26,399 nt of DNA from CAG-791 sp045117315. Its GTDB lineage: Bacteria > Bacillota > Clostridia > Lachnospirales > Lachnospiraceae. The stretch is from the NCBI GenBank assembly GCA_045117315.1, contig JBGUNJ010000190.1, positions 1 to 26,399 on the forward strand, in the 5' to 3' direction. The position numbers were made by a program, and so were the translations under genes. Below, piece after piece: positions 7,025 through 14,828 of the stretch; positions within the stretch are counted from its first letter, which is position 1; each line of letters begins with the position of its first letter. Below the pieces are notes generated by a model. It searched no databases and was not told where the DNA came from. It saw only the letters and a list, made by a program, of their open reading frames with translations.

Positions 7025-7200
7025 AGGACAGAGGCGGTCCTGCCGCCCTCTGCCAGCCGCCGGCCTGTCCCTTTCCGCCGCAAGGCACACTCATTTTACT
7101 GCGCACACCGCAAAGCGGAAAAAACATTGCACGGGCCGTGTCATAAAAAAAGCGGCAAAGGCAGTGAGAGTCCCTCTCACGGCGCCTTTGCCGCGTCAAA
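7025..7200 (-). promoter_or_regulatory. murT-gatD leader, related to asnB leader
   Basis: Read on the minus strand, a terminator-like hairpin (7152-7194) comes first. It is followed by ACACGGCCCGT, a CCGC-TTT-GCGG hairpin, and a GAGGGCGG/CCGCCTC hairpin close to the ribosome binding site. The same elements occur in the same order before asnB, and the sequence between them is recognisably similar (for example GGCAGAGGGCGGCA in both). The two leaders therefore look like paralogues. The murT version has an extra stretch of roughly 30 nt in the middle. Confidence 0.65.
7152..7194 (-). terminator. Intrinsic terminator hairpin in murT leader
   Basis: On the minus strand GCGGCAAAGGC pairs with GCCTTTGCCGC and GTGAGAG pairs with CTCTCAC, followed by T7. 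It shares the GCAAAGGCGC core with the asnB, dapL and orphan hairpins. It lies downstream of a promoter and upstream of murT, so it is probably an attenuator. It may also end transcripts from the glycosyltransferase operon that stops at 7300. Confidence 0.7.
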
Positions 7201-7217
7201 TCTAAACATTATTGATA

Positions 7218-7246
7218 ATTGTAATAATCATCCTGTGATTTGTAAA
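7218..7246 (-). promoter_or_regulatory. murT-gatD promoter
   Basis: On the minus strand TTTACA (7241-7246) and TACAAT (7218-7223) are separated by 17 nt. Each differs from consensus at one position. It lies between the end of the glycosyltransferase gene and the leader hairpin. Confidence 0.6.
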
Positions 7247-7299
7247 GATGAATTATTTATATGAAAAACCGGCTGCTGCATCAGCGATCCAGCCGGCAT

Positions 7300-8370
7300 T
7301 CACAGCGGTTCGATAAATCGGATCTTTTGGATACTCTTCGATGATTCATATCGGATACTGTCCGCAGTATATGCAGTCAATGTACCCTGTGCCATTTTTT
7401 TATACTTGCTTATCTGCTTAAAACTACTGTATCCTGATTTCTTTTGTGTTGAAATAATATAGTATTTTTCACGATCTGACGGCAGAAACTTATAGTGCCG
7501 CAGAATTCCCCGGATCTTTTTTTCTTCTTTATTACGGATTCCGGTCATATTATGGCCAGGAAGAGGAATGCAGCCTCTTCCGGGATGGAAGATCACATAT
7601 TTGTCCATTCTCAGATTCGCGCCTGCCGTCCTGTTGCGCATGCCTCCGAAAACATCTCCTGTTTCGCTGTTCCAGGAGTAACTGGAATCGTCGTCAAAGA
7701 ATATATAGTCTTCCATAAAATCATCGTCGTCATGTCTGCCGTCCATAAGCGGATAGGATGGGTACATATCGGCCATAACGGCTCTGTAAGCTCCCAGATC
7801 ACGGCTTTCCATTTTAGCGATCAGTTCCGGGACTGATGACCCTTCCATGTTCTCCCAGGACAGGAACTCATCCGCATCAAGCCGCAAATACCATTTGTCA
7901 GTTCCCGAATACTGTAAAGCCTGCAGCAGCCAGCCCGCCATTTTGTCGTATTCGTAGGGATAGGGGGCAGTAAAGAGTGTCACGTCCTCCTGTCTGCGCA
8001 GATATTCCAGTGTTCCATCCGTAGAACCGTTATCAATAAAAACAAAGTGTCTGATGCCCAGTTCCCTGTAATAGGGAATGAATTTTTTCATGTACACCAG
8101 ACTGTTTTTCAGCACACAAAGTACAACAGGCCCTGCTCCGGCGTTTTCCGCCTGCGCATTTTTCTGTAAGATGATCTGATCTCCCAGAAATCTTTTCAAC
8201 ATTTTGTATGTATGAATTGACGGGCTTTCCTCTGCTGCCGTATAGAGAAGTTTTTTCCACTCCTGATCAACTTTTCCCCGTCTGTATCCCTGAGAAGACA
8301 TTCCCTTCATGGCAAGGACACACAGACGTTGATACAGTCTGTACAATATTTTTTTCATTTTTCCCTTCAT
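7300..8370 (-). CDS. Glycosyltransferase, GT2-like (PF13704 type)
   Basis: This is a 356-residue GT-A fold glycosyltransferase of the family 2 type that resembles the Glyco_tranf_2_4 group. KNSLVYMKKFIPYYRELG and FIDNGSTDGT mark the nucleotide-sugar domain (about 85-130), and the metal-binding DxD is DADEF in RLDADEFLSW. No signal peptide or clear membrane helix is seen, so it probably works at the cytoplasmic membrane face. Donor and acceptor are unknown. The start at 8370 overlaps the stop of the upstream flippase fragment as ATGA, a classic coupling arrangement; an ATG at 8358 is the alternative. It is the last gene of the polysaccharide cluster and is followed by the murT promoter. Confidence 0.8.
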   Translation of the reverse strand: MKGKMKKILYRLYQRLCVLAMKGMSSQGYRRGKVDQEWKKLLYTAAEESPSIHTYKMLKRFLGDQIILQKNAQAENAGAGPVVLCVLKNSLVYMKKFIPYYRELGIRHFVFIDNGSTDGTLEYLRRQEDVTLFTAPYPYEYDKMAGWLLQALQYSGTDKWYLRLDADEFLSWENMEGSSVPELIAKMESRDLGAYRAVMADMYPSYPLMDGRHDDDDFMEDYIFFDDDSSYSWNSETGDVFGGMRNRTAGANLRMDKYVIFHPGRGCIPLPGHNMTGIRNKEEKKIRGILRHYKFLPSDREKYYIISTQKKSGYSSFKQISKYKKMAQGTLTAYTADSIRYESSKSIQKIRFIEPL

Positions 8371-8621
8371 TTTCGTGTCCGCCTGAGTATATCCAGAACA
8401 TCTTCGCCATAAAAAAGAATATTGACCGCGGTCGTAACGACTGCGGCGGTCATGAACACGGTTATGCCGCATAGAAACCATTTATAATAGCTTTCCGCCC
8501 CGATCAGTTTCACCAGATGGTTTCCGGCAAAGACAATGGCGGCAAATGTCAGCCCGTTCAGGACATTTCTTTTGAAATACAGCAGACCGTTTCTATGAAT
8601 AATGTGCCTTGATATATACTT
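8367..8621 (-). pseudogene. C-terminal fragment of a polysaccharide flippase (Wzx-like)
   Basis: An 84-codon stretch, open from just after TAA at 8622-8624 to TGA at 8367, encodes two hydrophobic segments (NGLTFAAIVFAGNHLVKLIG and, after ESYYKWF, an Ala/Val/Thr-rich helix), then FYGEDVLDILRRTRK. The last two helices and basic tail of Wzx/MATE-type oligosaccharide flippases look like this. There is no suitable start codon and its front overlaps the end of the upstream glycosyltransferase gene, so the first 80% or so of the gene is gone. Its stop still overlaps the next start codon, a relic of the original operon order. The family call rests on pattern recognition and is moderately sure. Confidence 0.55.
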
Positions 8622-9642
8622 TTAACCCCAGAATCTCTTTTAAATTATTTTTCATTTTGTGCATGTGGTAGAGGAGATAATACTGATTTTTCTCCAGCAT
8701 CATGTAATCCAGGCGGTGCTTAATACTTCTGATCGATGAGGGGCTGACTCTTTTTTCGGCCTCCTTAAATAAGGGAAAGCCGCGGAAATGACTGCAGTTC
8801 TCCCTGAAACTCTGATAACTGTCGATAACCCAGACGAATGAATCCATGAATCCCATCAGCCCGTCTATATATCTTGTGAAAAAACACTGCATAGTCTCGT
8901 CGGAAACATTCATTTGCTTCAGGTTTTCAAATACAGCAGTCCGGACGACTTCATAGTCATCAAAGTATCGCAGCCTGAAATTTCTCCCTCTCCCGGAGAC
9001 GCTCATCCTGTAATTTACAAATACATCGTCCAGATATAAAATCGTTGAGGCATTTCGGATCAGGGGGACAGACTGCAGGAAATCCTCTCCCCTTTTATCT
9101 CCAAAACCGCTGTAGTCCGCATCGACATCTATGATCGTTCTCCTGACGCACTTGGTCCACATCATATTCAGTCTTGATGATGAGACAAGCTCTTTTATGA
9201 AGCGTTCCTTATTCCCGGCTGTGAATAAGGTTCTGTCGGGAAAAATACCCCGGTCCTCATGTTTACGTTTCCCCTGATCCGATACGATCCTGAACCTGTA
9301 GCAGATCATGTCGACATCTCTTTTGCATATCTCAGCATGAAGTGCTGACAGAATTCCCGGATCCCAGAAGTCATCGGAATCGAGGAAGAGAATGTATTCC
9401 CCGGAAGCCCTTTTTATAGAATAGCGCCTTGTCTGCAGAAGTCCTTCGTTCTTTTTTTCAAAATATTTTATCCGCCCGTCCCGCTGTGCATATTCCCTGC
9501 ATATGGAGCCGCTGGAATCCGTCGAACCATCATTGACCAGAATGACTTCAAAATCCCGGAAGTCCTGAGTCAATACAGAGTCCAGGCATTGTCGCAAATA
9601 CTGTTCTACATTATAAACCGGAATCAAGATACTAAATAGCAT
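8593..9642 (-). CDS. Glycosyltransferase family 2
   Basis: This 349-residue protein starts with the standard GT2 core: ILIPVYNVEQYLRQCLDSVL, then VNDGSTDSSG, KNEGLLQTRR and the metal-binding LDSDDFW (about residue 90). It transfers a sugar from a nucleotide donor to a growing surface glycan at the inner membrane face; the exact sugars cannot be read from sequence. The ATG at 9642 lies inside the last codons of the upstream GT4 gene (11-bp overlap), so the two are probably translated together. The C-terminal 150 residues are less conserved and carry basic, hydrophobic patches that may bind the membrane. Confidence 0.87.
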   Translation of the reverse strand: MLFSILIPVYNVEQYLRQCLDSVLTQDFRDFEVILVNDGSTDSSGSICREYAQRDGRIKYFEKKNEGLLQTRRYSIKRASGEYILFLDSDDFWDPGILSALHAEICKRDVDMICYRFRIVSDQGKRKHEDRGIFPDRTLFTAGNKERFIKELVSSSRLNMMWTKCVRRTIIDVDADYSGFGDKRGEDFLQSVPLIRNASTILYLDDVFVNYRMSVSGRGRNFRLRYFDDYEVVRTAVFENLKQMNVSDETMQCFFTRYIDGLMGFMDSFVWVIDSYQSFRENCSHFRGFPLFKEAEKRVSPSSIRSIKHRLDYMMLEKNQYYLLYHMHKMKNNLKEILGLKVYIKAHYS

Positions 9643-10780
9643 TGCCTTTTTCTGCAGCCCTCTTAAAAAGCTTTAAATACTTTCCTGTTACACGTTTATT
9701 GTCATATGGCGCCAGATCCACTCCTTCAGGAATGAGATCTCCCGGATCCAGAGCCAGCAGGTTTTTGAGTTTTCCCGCCAGTTCTTCAGCATCTTCCGGC
9801 CGGAAGAAAAAGCTGTCCGGTCCGTTTTTAAAAAACTGCCTGTGTCCCTCAATATCGGACATCAGCGGATAACATCCGGCAGCCACTGCCTCCAGCACAG
9901 ACATGGGACAGTTTTCAAAGCGGCTGGCCGTGATATATACTGCCGCCTTCTTCAGGTAACTGATCTGCTCAGGTGTGCCGTTATCGATCCATCCCCTGAA
10001 GCAGACCCTGGTCCCGATCCCGAGATTCCGGACCAGCTGCTCCAGTTCTTTCCTGTAAGGCCCGTCCCCGAGAACATCGACCTGCCAGCCCTGCCACTGA
10101 TCGTCCCGGATCAGGGCAGCCGCCTTCAGGATCGTCTGAACATTTTTAAACTCCTGCAGGCGGCCCATGACGAGGACCCGCTTTTCTTTCCTTTCCCCGG
10201 CCGGATCGTAGTTCTTTCTGTTCAGGCCGTTCGGTATCAGGATATAGCGCCTGCTGTGACAGACACGATCCATGAGCCTGATCAGGTGCTCCGAAGGTGC
10301 CGTTGTCGCAAAGGCTCCTCTGACGATCCTTATCCAGGCGGGACGCAGGATCCTGTGCATCACTCTCAATGAAATTTTTCTGTTGTGGCCCTCCACATCA
10401 CTGCCGTGGGCTGTGAGGACATAGGAGATTCCGTAGTTCTTTTTTAACCACAAAGCGATCAGACCGGTCGGAACCACAAAATGAACATGGCAGATATCAA
10501 AGGCCTGTGTCTTCAGATGTGTCCGCAGGAATTTCTCCGCATTATGGATGTAGGTCAGCTGTTCCGGAGGCGAACAGGAATGTTCATGCCGCCGCAGGCA
10601 TTCCAGTCTGTAGATCTCTACCCCGTTCTGCACTTCATACTCCGGCAGCCCTTTAAAGCCCATGGTCACGACCGTCACCTGATGTCCCTGCTCTGCCATT
10701 TCCGAAGCCAGGTCGCGGCAGACCGGAGCTGCACCGGCCCCCAGGGGAGGGTATTCATAATTCAGTACCAGAATCTTCAT
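9632..10780 (-). CDS. Glycosyltransferase family 4
   Basis: This 382-residue GT-B fold retaining glycosyltransferase has the glycine-rich acceptor-side loop YPPLGAGAAPVCRDLA near the N-terminus, HGSDVEGHN in the middle, VMGRLQEFKN at the start of the donor domain, and the E-x7-E signature in ENCPMSVLEAVAAGC. It is most likely part of a capsule, exopolysaccharide or wall-glycan pathway. The ATG at 10780 is chosen because AGGTGA lies 7 nt upstream and the first strand MKILVLNYEYPP starts there; an in-frame ATG further upstream has no such site. A MITE-like palindrome separates it from the next GT4 gene upstream. Confidence 0.88.
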   Translation of the reverse strand: MKILVLNYEYPPLGAGAAPVCRDLASEMAEQGHQVTVVTMGFKGLPEYEVQNGVEIYRLECLRRHEHSCSPPEQLTYIHNAEKFLRTHLKTQAFDICHVHFVVPTGLIALWLKKNYGISYVLTAHGSDVEGHNRKISLRVMHRILRPAWIRIVRGAFATTAPSEHLIRLMDRVCHSRRYILIPNGLNRKNYDPAGERKEKRVLVMGRLQEFKNVQTILKAAALIRDDQWQGWQVDVLGDGPYRKELEQLVRNLGIGTRVCFRGWIDNGTPEQISYLKKAAVYITASRFENCPMSVLEAVAAGCYPLMSDIEGHRQFFKNGPDSFFFRPEDAEELAGKLKNLLALDPGDLIPEGVDLAPYDNKRVTGKYLKLFKRAAEKGNAI

Positions 10781-10861
10781 TTGTATCTCACCTGCCATTG
10801 TAAAGATGTTGGGGAAGTAAATCCGTATCGTCAATATTCACAAGCACCCTGGACACGCTAT

Positions 10862-11028
10862 GTTACAGTTCAGGCCCTGCTGAAAACAATGCGCCTTTTG
10901 TGCATCACTGCTTCGTCGGGACGGTCCCGCTCCGTGAAAAACGCAGCGGATACTACGGCGTTTTTCACGGCCCTCCTATACAGCGATGCACAAAAGGCGT
11001 CCCCAAAATCAGGGGGATCTGAACCACG
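10862..11028. mobile_element. MITE-like element with ~50-bp inverted ends
   Basis: The two ends are related in inverted orientation over about 50 nt. The outer part is GTTCAG plus CCCTG and the inner part is a perfect 15-bp match, CGCCTTTTGTGCATC (from about 10892, and its complement ending near 10999). Inside lies a second perfect 13-bp inverted pair, CCGTGAAAAACGC/GCGTTTTTCACGG (10932-10970). The whole can fold into one long cruciform. It has no coding capacity. Its right end abuts the stop codon of the upstream glycosyltransferase, so it sits exactly in a gap within the operon. A clear target-site duplication was not found. Confidence 0.55.
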
Positions 11029-12246
11029 TTATTCCTCAATCACCTCGATCCACTGTCTGCAGATCGTCTCTATGTCCAGCTGTTCTGCGCGTTTCAGGGC
11101 AGCTGCCCGATATCGGGCATTCAGTTCCTGGTCCGTAAGGATCCGGCGGATCGCTTCAGCCATCAGTCTTTCCTCTTTTTTGAGTGGTTCAGCAGCACCG
11201 CAAAAATCGCCGTCGCAGACGGGGACCAGCATGCCATATTGTGCCTGGTCGATTCTGTCATGGACTTTTTTATGAAAATCCGTATCTGGAGCCAGTATTT
11301 CGCGGGCTCCTGTCTCATGGTCTGTAGAGACAATCGCTGCGCCGCATGCGAGGGCTTCAGCGATGGCATTGCTGAAGCCTTCATAAAGAGACGGAAATAC
11401 TACGGCATCCGCTTTAGCCATATATTGATGAGGGTTTTTGACGAACCCCGGCAAGATCACTTCGTTCTCCATTTCCGCCTGGGAAATCAGCTTCTGAAGT
11501 CTGTCCCTCAGGTCCCCCTCACCCAGGATCATCAGTTTGACAGGCAGACCGTCATCCTTCAGTTTCCTGACTGCCCTGATCAGATGCCAATGTCCTTTTT
11601 GTCTTGACAGTCTTCCCACAGAAACGATCAGTTTCTCATCTTTTCCGGAAGCAGCACCTGGGAGAGGGATCATAGTATTTTCTAAAGTATTTTCTTTTAT
11701 TCCGTCCAGATCGATCCCATTATAGATCGCGGCACTTTTTTCAGGCGCCAGACCGCAGCAGCTTATCAGCTCTTCCGCTATTTCTTTTGAACAGGCGACT
11801 GTTTTATCCGCTCTCTTAAAGCAGAACGGAAAAATATAATTCACAACGATCCAGTGCCTGCGGCTGCTGGCTCTGCTGTTTTTCACTGAGTTATGCACTG
11901 ACAGGATGGTTTTGGTCCCGGCTGTCCTGCTGAGCACATTTGCCAGATTAGTCATCTCTGAAAAAGAAAGGACAGCCATATAGTGCCGTTTCTTTTTGAG
12001 TCTTTTCAGCACCCGTGTCCGTCTGATCAGGGCCTTGACCAGGTAGGCAGGATCCATCCATTTTTTATCCGCCGGCATGCGGAGGGAGAAGACGCGGCCC
12101 CGGTGGGGATACTGTAAGTGAACATCATCATTTACAATAATATCTACTGAATATCTTTCTGAAAGCAGCCGGCTCAGGTTGGCTGCTGTTTTTTCGGCTC
12201 CTCCGCCGGAAAGCGTGTTCACCACAAGGGCAATTCTTTTTTTCAT
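11029..12246 (-). CDS. Glycosyltransferase family 4
   Basis: This is a 405-residue GT-B glycosyltransferase. The N-terminal strand and loop NTLSGGGAEKTAANL are characteristic of the GT4 group that acts on lipid-linked surface glycans. VGRLSRQKGHWHLIRA opens the donor domain and PSLYEGFSNAIAEALACG contains the E-x7-E motif. The donor and acceptor are unknown. The start at 12246 has GTGAGG upstream. It lies just after a truncated methyltransferase fragment and before the MITE-like element, in what appears to be a shrunken polysaccharide locus without its own polymerase or priming transferase in this window. Confidence 0.88.
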   Translation of the reverse strand: MKKRIALVVNTLSGGGAEKTAANLSRLLSERYSVDIIVNDDVHLQYPHRGRVFSLRMPADKKWMDPAYLVKALIRRTRVLKRLKKKRHYMAVLSFSEMTNLANVLSRTAGTKTILSVHNSVKNSRASSRRHWIVVNYIFPFCFKRADKTVACSKEIAEELISCCGLAPEKSAAIYNGIDLDGIKENTLENTMIPLPGAASGKDEKLIVSVGRLSRQKGHWHLIRAVRKLKDDGLPVKLMILGEGDLRDRLQKLISQAEMENEVILPGFVKNPHQYMAKADAVVFPSLYEGFSNAIAEALACGAAIVSTDHETGAREILAPDTDFHKKVHDRIDQAQYGMLVPVCDGDFCGAAEPLKKEERLMAEAIRRILTDQELNARYRAAALKRAEQLDIETICRQWIEVIEE

Positions 12247-12324
12247 GAATCCTCACCTGATTTGCGCTTCTATTCAGTCGGTTCCTGTTGTCGGCATTGT
12301 CGGCATGATCGGCCGTATACAAGG

Positions 12325-12522
12325 TCAAAGTCTTCCAAAAGCAGTCTGTTTTATCCCAATACCGACTTCCAGTATTTTTTTCGGTTTGAACTTTTTCAGG
12401 AGTCCGCAGAGAAATGCTGAATCCGGCTCATACATTTTGATTTTTGACGGTAATTCGGGCAATTGTTCGGTAATCAGCTTACGTGGGGTATAATCGGGCT
12501 GAATAACATCGATCAAATACAT
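12325..12522 (-). pseudogene. N-terminal fragment of a class I SAM methyltransferase
   Basis: The 65 codons begin with a good site (GGGAGG, 8 nt before ATG) and read ordinary protein up to FLCGLLKKFKPKKILEVGIG, the start of the Rossmann fold with SAM-binding motif I (E-x-G-x-G). The reading then turns into unrelated residues and stops. Complete relatives in polysaccharide clusters have roughly 200-250 residues, so the rest has been deleted. The intact start suggests that the loss is recent. The family is recognised from motif I and context only. Confidence 0.6.
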
Positions 12523-12581
12523 AACAGATGCCTCCCTTGCAATATGTCTGTGCCACGGGAACTGCCCGGCGCCTCAGTTCT

Positions 12582-13109
12582 TTATTCTCCAAGCCGCCGA
12601 AAAGTGCGCAGCTCATGGATCGTATCAAATTCACTCAAATACTTCTTTCCCCATGCACAGTCAATGATTGCCATATCCGTATCTGTCAAATGATCCGGAA
12701 CAATAAAATGTCTTTCTGCCCGCAGACCCGGAACAGTGATCAGAAAGGGGTGTCCCTCGCGGCAGAGTTCTCTCAAATCCTCCCACGTGAAGGGAATCGA
12801 ATCCATATACTCCAGAGGATACACCTCCTGAATTCTATACAAGTGAAGATTCGCCATGGAATCAAACAGTCCTTTCCGGATCAGCTTCTGATTCAGAATC
12901 CAGGGATTAAAGAGAGCCGGATCTGTTTCCTTTTCAATGCCGTAATGCCTCAGCATGATGGCAAGGGATGTGACCAGACATCCGCACTCACTGAACAAAT
13001 GATATGATGAGTCGGGAAAGAGGGCTGCCGGCCATGCCTCTTCCTTGTTATAAGCGAGGTCATCCTGATTCCATGTTCTATATACCTGATCATTTTGATC
13101 GTTTCCCAT
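12582..13109 (-). CDS. C39-like cysteine peptidase-fold protein
   Basis: The 175-residue product shows the papain-like C39_2 arrangement: Cys44 in ECGCLVTSLAIML, His134 in RHFIVPDH and Asp150 in IIDCAWG. The N-terminal WNQDDLAY resembles the QxD(L) lead-in of these proteins. There is no signal peptide or transporter fused to it, so it is probably cytosolic and its substrate is unknown. The ATG at 13109 is preferred because GGAGG lies 9 nt upstream; the longer form from 13175 has no site. It stands between the transporter gene and the methyltransferase fragment on the same strand. Peptidase activity itself is an inference. Confidence 0.65.
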   Translation of the reverse strand: MGNDQNDQVYRTWNQDDLAYNKEEAWPAALFPDSSYHLFSECGCLVTSLAIMLRHYGIEKETDPALFNPWILNQKLIRKGLFDSMANLHLYRIQEVYPLEYMDSIPFTWEDLRELCREGHPFLITVPGLRAERHFIVPDHLTDTDMAIIDCAWGKKYLSEFDTIHELRTFRRLGE

Positions 13110-13262
13110 TGCTTTTTTCCTCCAGACGACATCCGGATTGGTTCTGAATGTACTTTTTTTGATGAATCCTGCCATTTTTAACCAGGTCCAGGGTTCTCGT
13201 TTTCTCTATGTACAGATCCGCGTGTGCTGTCGCGTCTTCTGCGCTCTCAATGACAGCAAAAC

Positions 13263-14033
13263 TCAAAAGAAATCAAAAAAAAGTTTTACCAGCAGCAGTG
13301 CCACTACGCAGATCATGATGGGCCGGATGATCTGCGCGCCTTTTTTTATCGCAAGAGCCGCTCCCAGATATGATCCGGCAATGTTGAAAACCGTTGAAGC
13401 TGCCGCAAGGCTCCAGATCACTGTGCCTGATGAAGCATAGGTGGCCACCGAGGTGATCAAAGCCACCGCAATGACGAATCTTGTATTGCCTGTGGCCTTC
13501 ACCAGGCTCAGTTTCAGAAAAGCGGCATATGCAAGCATATAAAACAATCCGGCTCCGGGACCGTAAAAGCCCTGGTACGCACCGAGCAGAAGGCCTATGG
13601 CTGCCGACCATAAAACGATGGAGGCTCCCGACTTCCGGTCGATATGATCAGAATCGCCCAGGTTCTTGTTCGCGAAGATGAAAGCCGCGATAACCGGGAC
13701 CATGACCAGCATAAAAATCTTCAAGTAATGAACCGGAACGATCATATTCAGTCTTGCGCCCAGATAGGAGCCGGTCAATGCAAAGGGGAGCGTGATCAGC
13801 GCTGATTTCAAGTGTATATTGCCGCTTCTCATATATTTGAATGCCGCAACCCCCGTGCCGATCCAGGTAGAGCACTGGTTTGTGCCGGTAATAAAACGGA
13901 CAGGGATCCCGGCTGCAAGCATGGCCGGGATTGTAATCAGACCTCCGCCGCCCGTAATGGAATCAACTATTCCCGCAAAGAAAAAAGCCAGACAGCATAA
14001 GAGCGTCTGCACACTGAACAGTTCTATGCTCAT
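13263..14033 (-). CDS. TauE/SafE family membrane transporter
   Basis: This 256-residue integral membrane protein has about eight hydrophobic segments and the family hallmark near the N-terminus, AGIVDSITGGGGLITIPAML, together with a second half-repeat around GLLLGAYQGFYGPGAG. Members move sulfonates, sulfite or other small organic anions across the cytoplasmic membrane; the substrate here is unknown. The ATG at 14033 fits AGGG 6 nt upstream, whereas the ATG at 14039 touches the site. There is no sulfur-metabolism gene nearby to suggest a substrate. Confidence 0.85.
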   Translation of the reverse strand: MSIELFSVQTLLCCLAFFFAGIVDSITGGGGLITIPAMLAAGIPVRFITGTNQCSTWIGTGVAAFKYMRSGNIHLKSALITLPFALTGSYLGARLNMIVPVHYLKIFMLVMVPVIAAFIFANKNLGDSDHIDRKSGASIVLWSAAIGLLLGAYQGFYGPGAGLFYMLAYAAFLKLSLVKATGNTRFVIAVALITSVATYASSGTVIWSLAAASTVFNIAGSYLGAALAIKKGAQIIRPIMICVVALLLVKLFFDFF

Positions 14034-14175
14034 TGTCATCCCTCTGAACCAATGGTAATATGAATCAACCGATGCGGCAGATATCCCGCGATTATCGAGA
14101 CAGCGCTTTAAGCCCCTGCCGGCCATAGTTGTCCGCGGGTACATCACCAGGCGGTCAGTTCAACCCGGATTTTAA

Positions 14176-14537
14176 GTGAAAAAACAAAGCTTCGCATTGT
14201 TGCGAAAAACGACTCACATTTCAGGTGAATCTGCAGGTATCGATACTCAACATATTACAGAAAACCAGAGGTATGTCAAATTGATCACGCAGATATCGGA
14301 TGATTTTGATCTGGAAAAAACAGCGGAAAGCGGACAGTGTTTCCGCTGGGAAAAGGCAGATACCACAACCAGAGAAGATGCCCCGTGCTCTCCTTCGGAC
14401 AGTACTCTCCTTTTAACGGAATCTATCAGCAATATATGTTTGCCTATTACCGGCATCAGGCCTCTCAAATTACCGGCGCCAAGTCTGTCAAAAAACAGAA
14501 GGCGGAAATGAACAGAGGCAGAAAGAAATTAGAATAA
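14176..14537 (+). pseudogene. ogg-type 8-oxoguanine DNA glycosylase, centre deleted
   Basis: One frame carries DDFDLEKTAESGQCFRW (about 14299-14350), which is the conserved N-terminal segment of bacterial OGG1-type glycosylases. Another frame about 50 nt later carries FGQYSPFNGIYQQYMFAYYR, which matches the last helix of the same family. The roughly 200 residues between them, with the helix-hairpin-helix and the catalytic lysine, are missing and the frame is shifted. So both ends of one gene survive around a deletion. The exact start cannot be fixed; the conserved part begins near 14270. Confidence 0.6.
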
Positions 14538-14627
14538 AAAACAATGTACATAGTCCGGGATAATGAGCAGAAAAGGTGAATCATGATGATAAGAATTACG
14601 GGCAAAGAACATGAACAATGAACAGAG

Positions 14628-14657
14628 GCGATGAATAAGTGCTGACTTATTCATCGC
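14628..14657. terminator. 13-bp perfect hairpin
   Basis: GCGATGAATAAGT pairs perfectly with ACTTATTCATCGC around a 4-nt loop. Neither side has a strong T-tract. It could terminate the ogg remnant from the left or dapL transcripts from the right (about 170 nt after the dapL stop). Confidence 0.35.
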
Positions 14658-14679
14658 CCCTGCTATTTATTGATGCGTG

Positions 14680-14807
14680 ATGTGCCCTTGTACGGCTTCG
14701 CCGGTCATGGCTCTGCAAGACTTACCTGCCTCGCTGGATAAACATGTGCCCTTGTACAGCTTTGTCTGCCAGGGCTTTTCAGGACTTACCGGCCTCAAAG
14801 AAAAATC
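14680..14807. repeat. Two 64-bp diverged tandem repeats
   Basis: Two adjacent units of 64 bp both start ATGTGCCCTTGTAC and share GGCTxTxC, GACTTACC and GCCTC further on. They lie between the ogg remnant and the dapL stop codon and are not part of an obvious gene. Confidence 0.5.
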
Positions 14808-14828
14808 ATTTCGGTATACTGCTTACAC

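Noticed and set aside
13090..13266. Possible 58-residue minus-strand frame starting TTG between the transporter and the peptidase
   Set aside because: The composition looks protein-like, but there is no ribosome binding site, the start would be a TTG overlapping the transporter stop, and the end overlaps the peptidase start. Not called.
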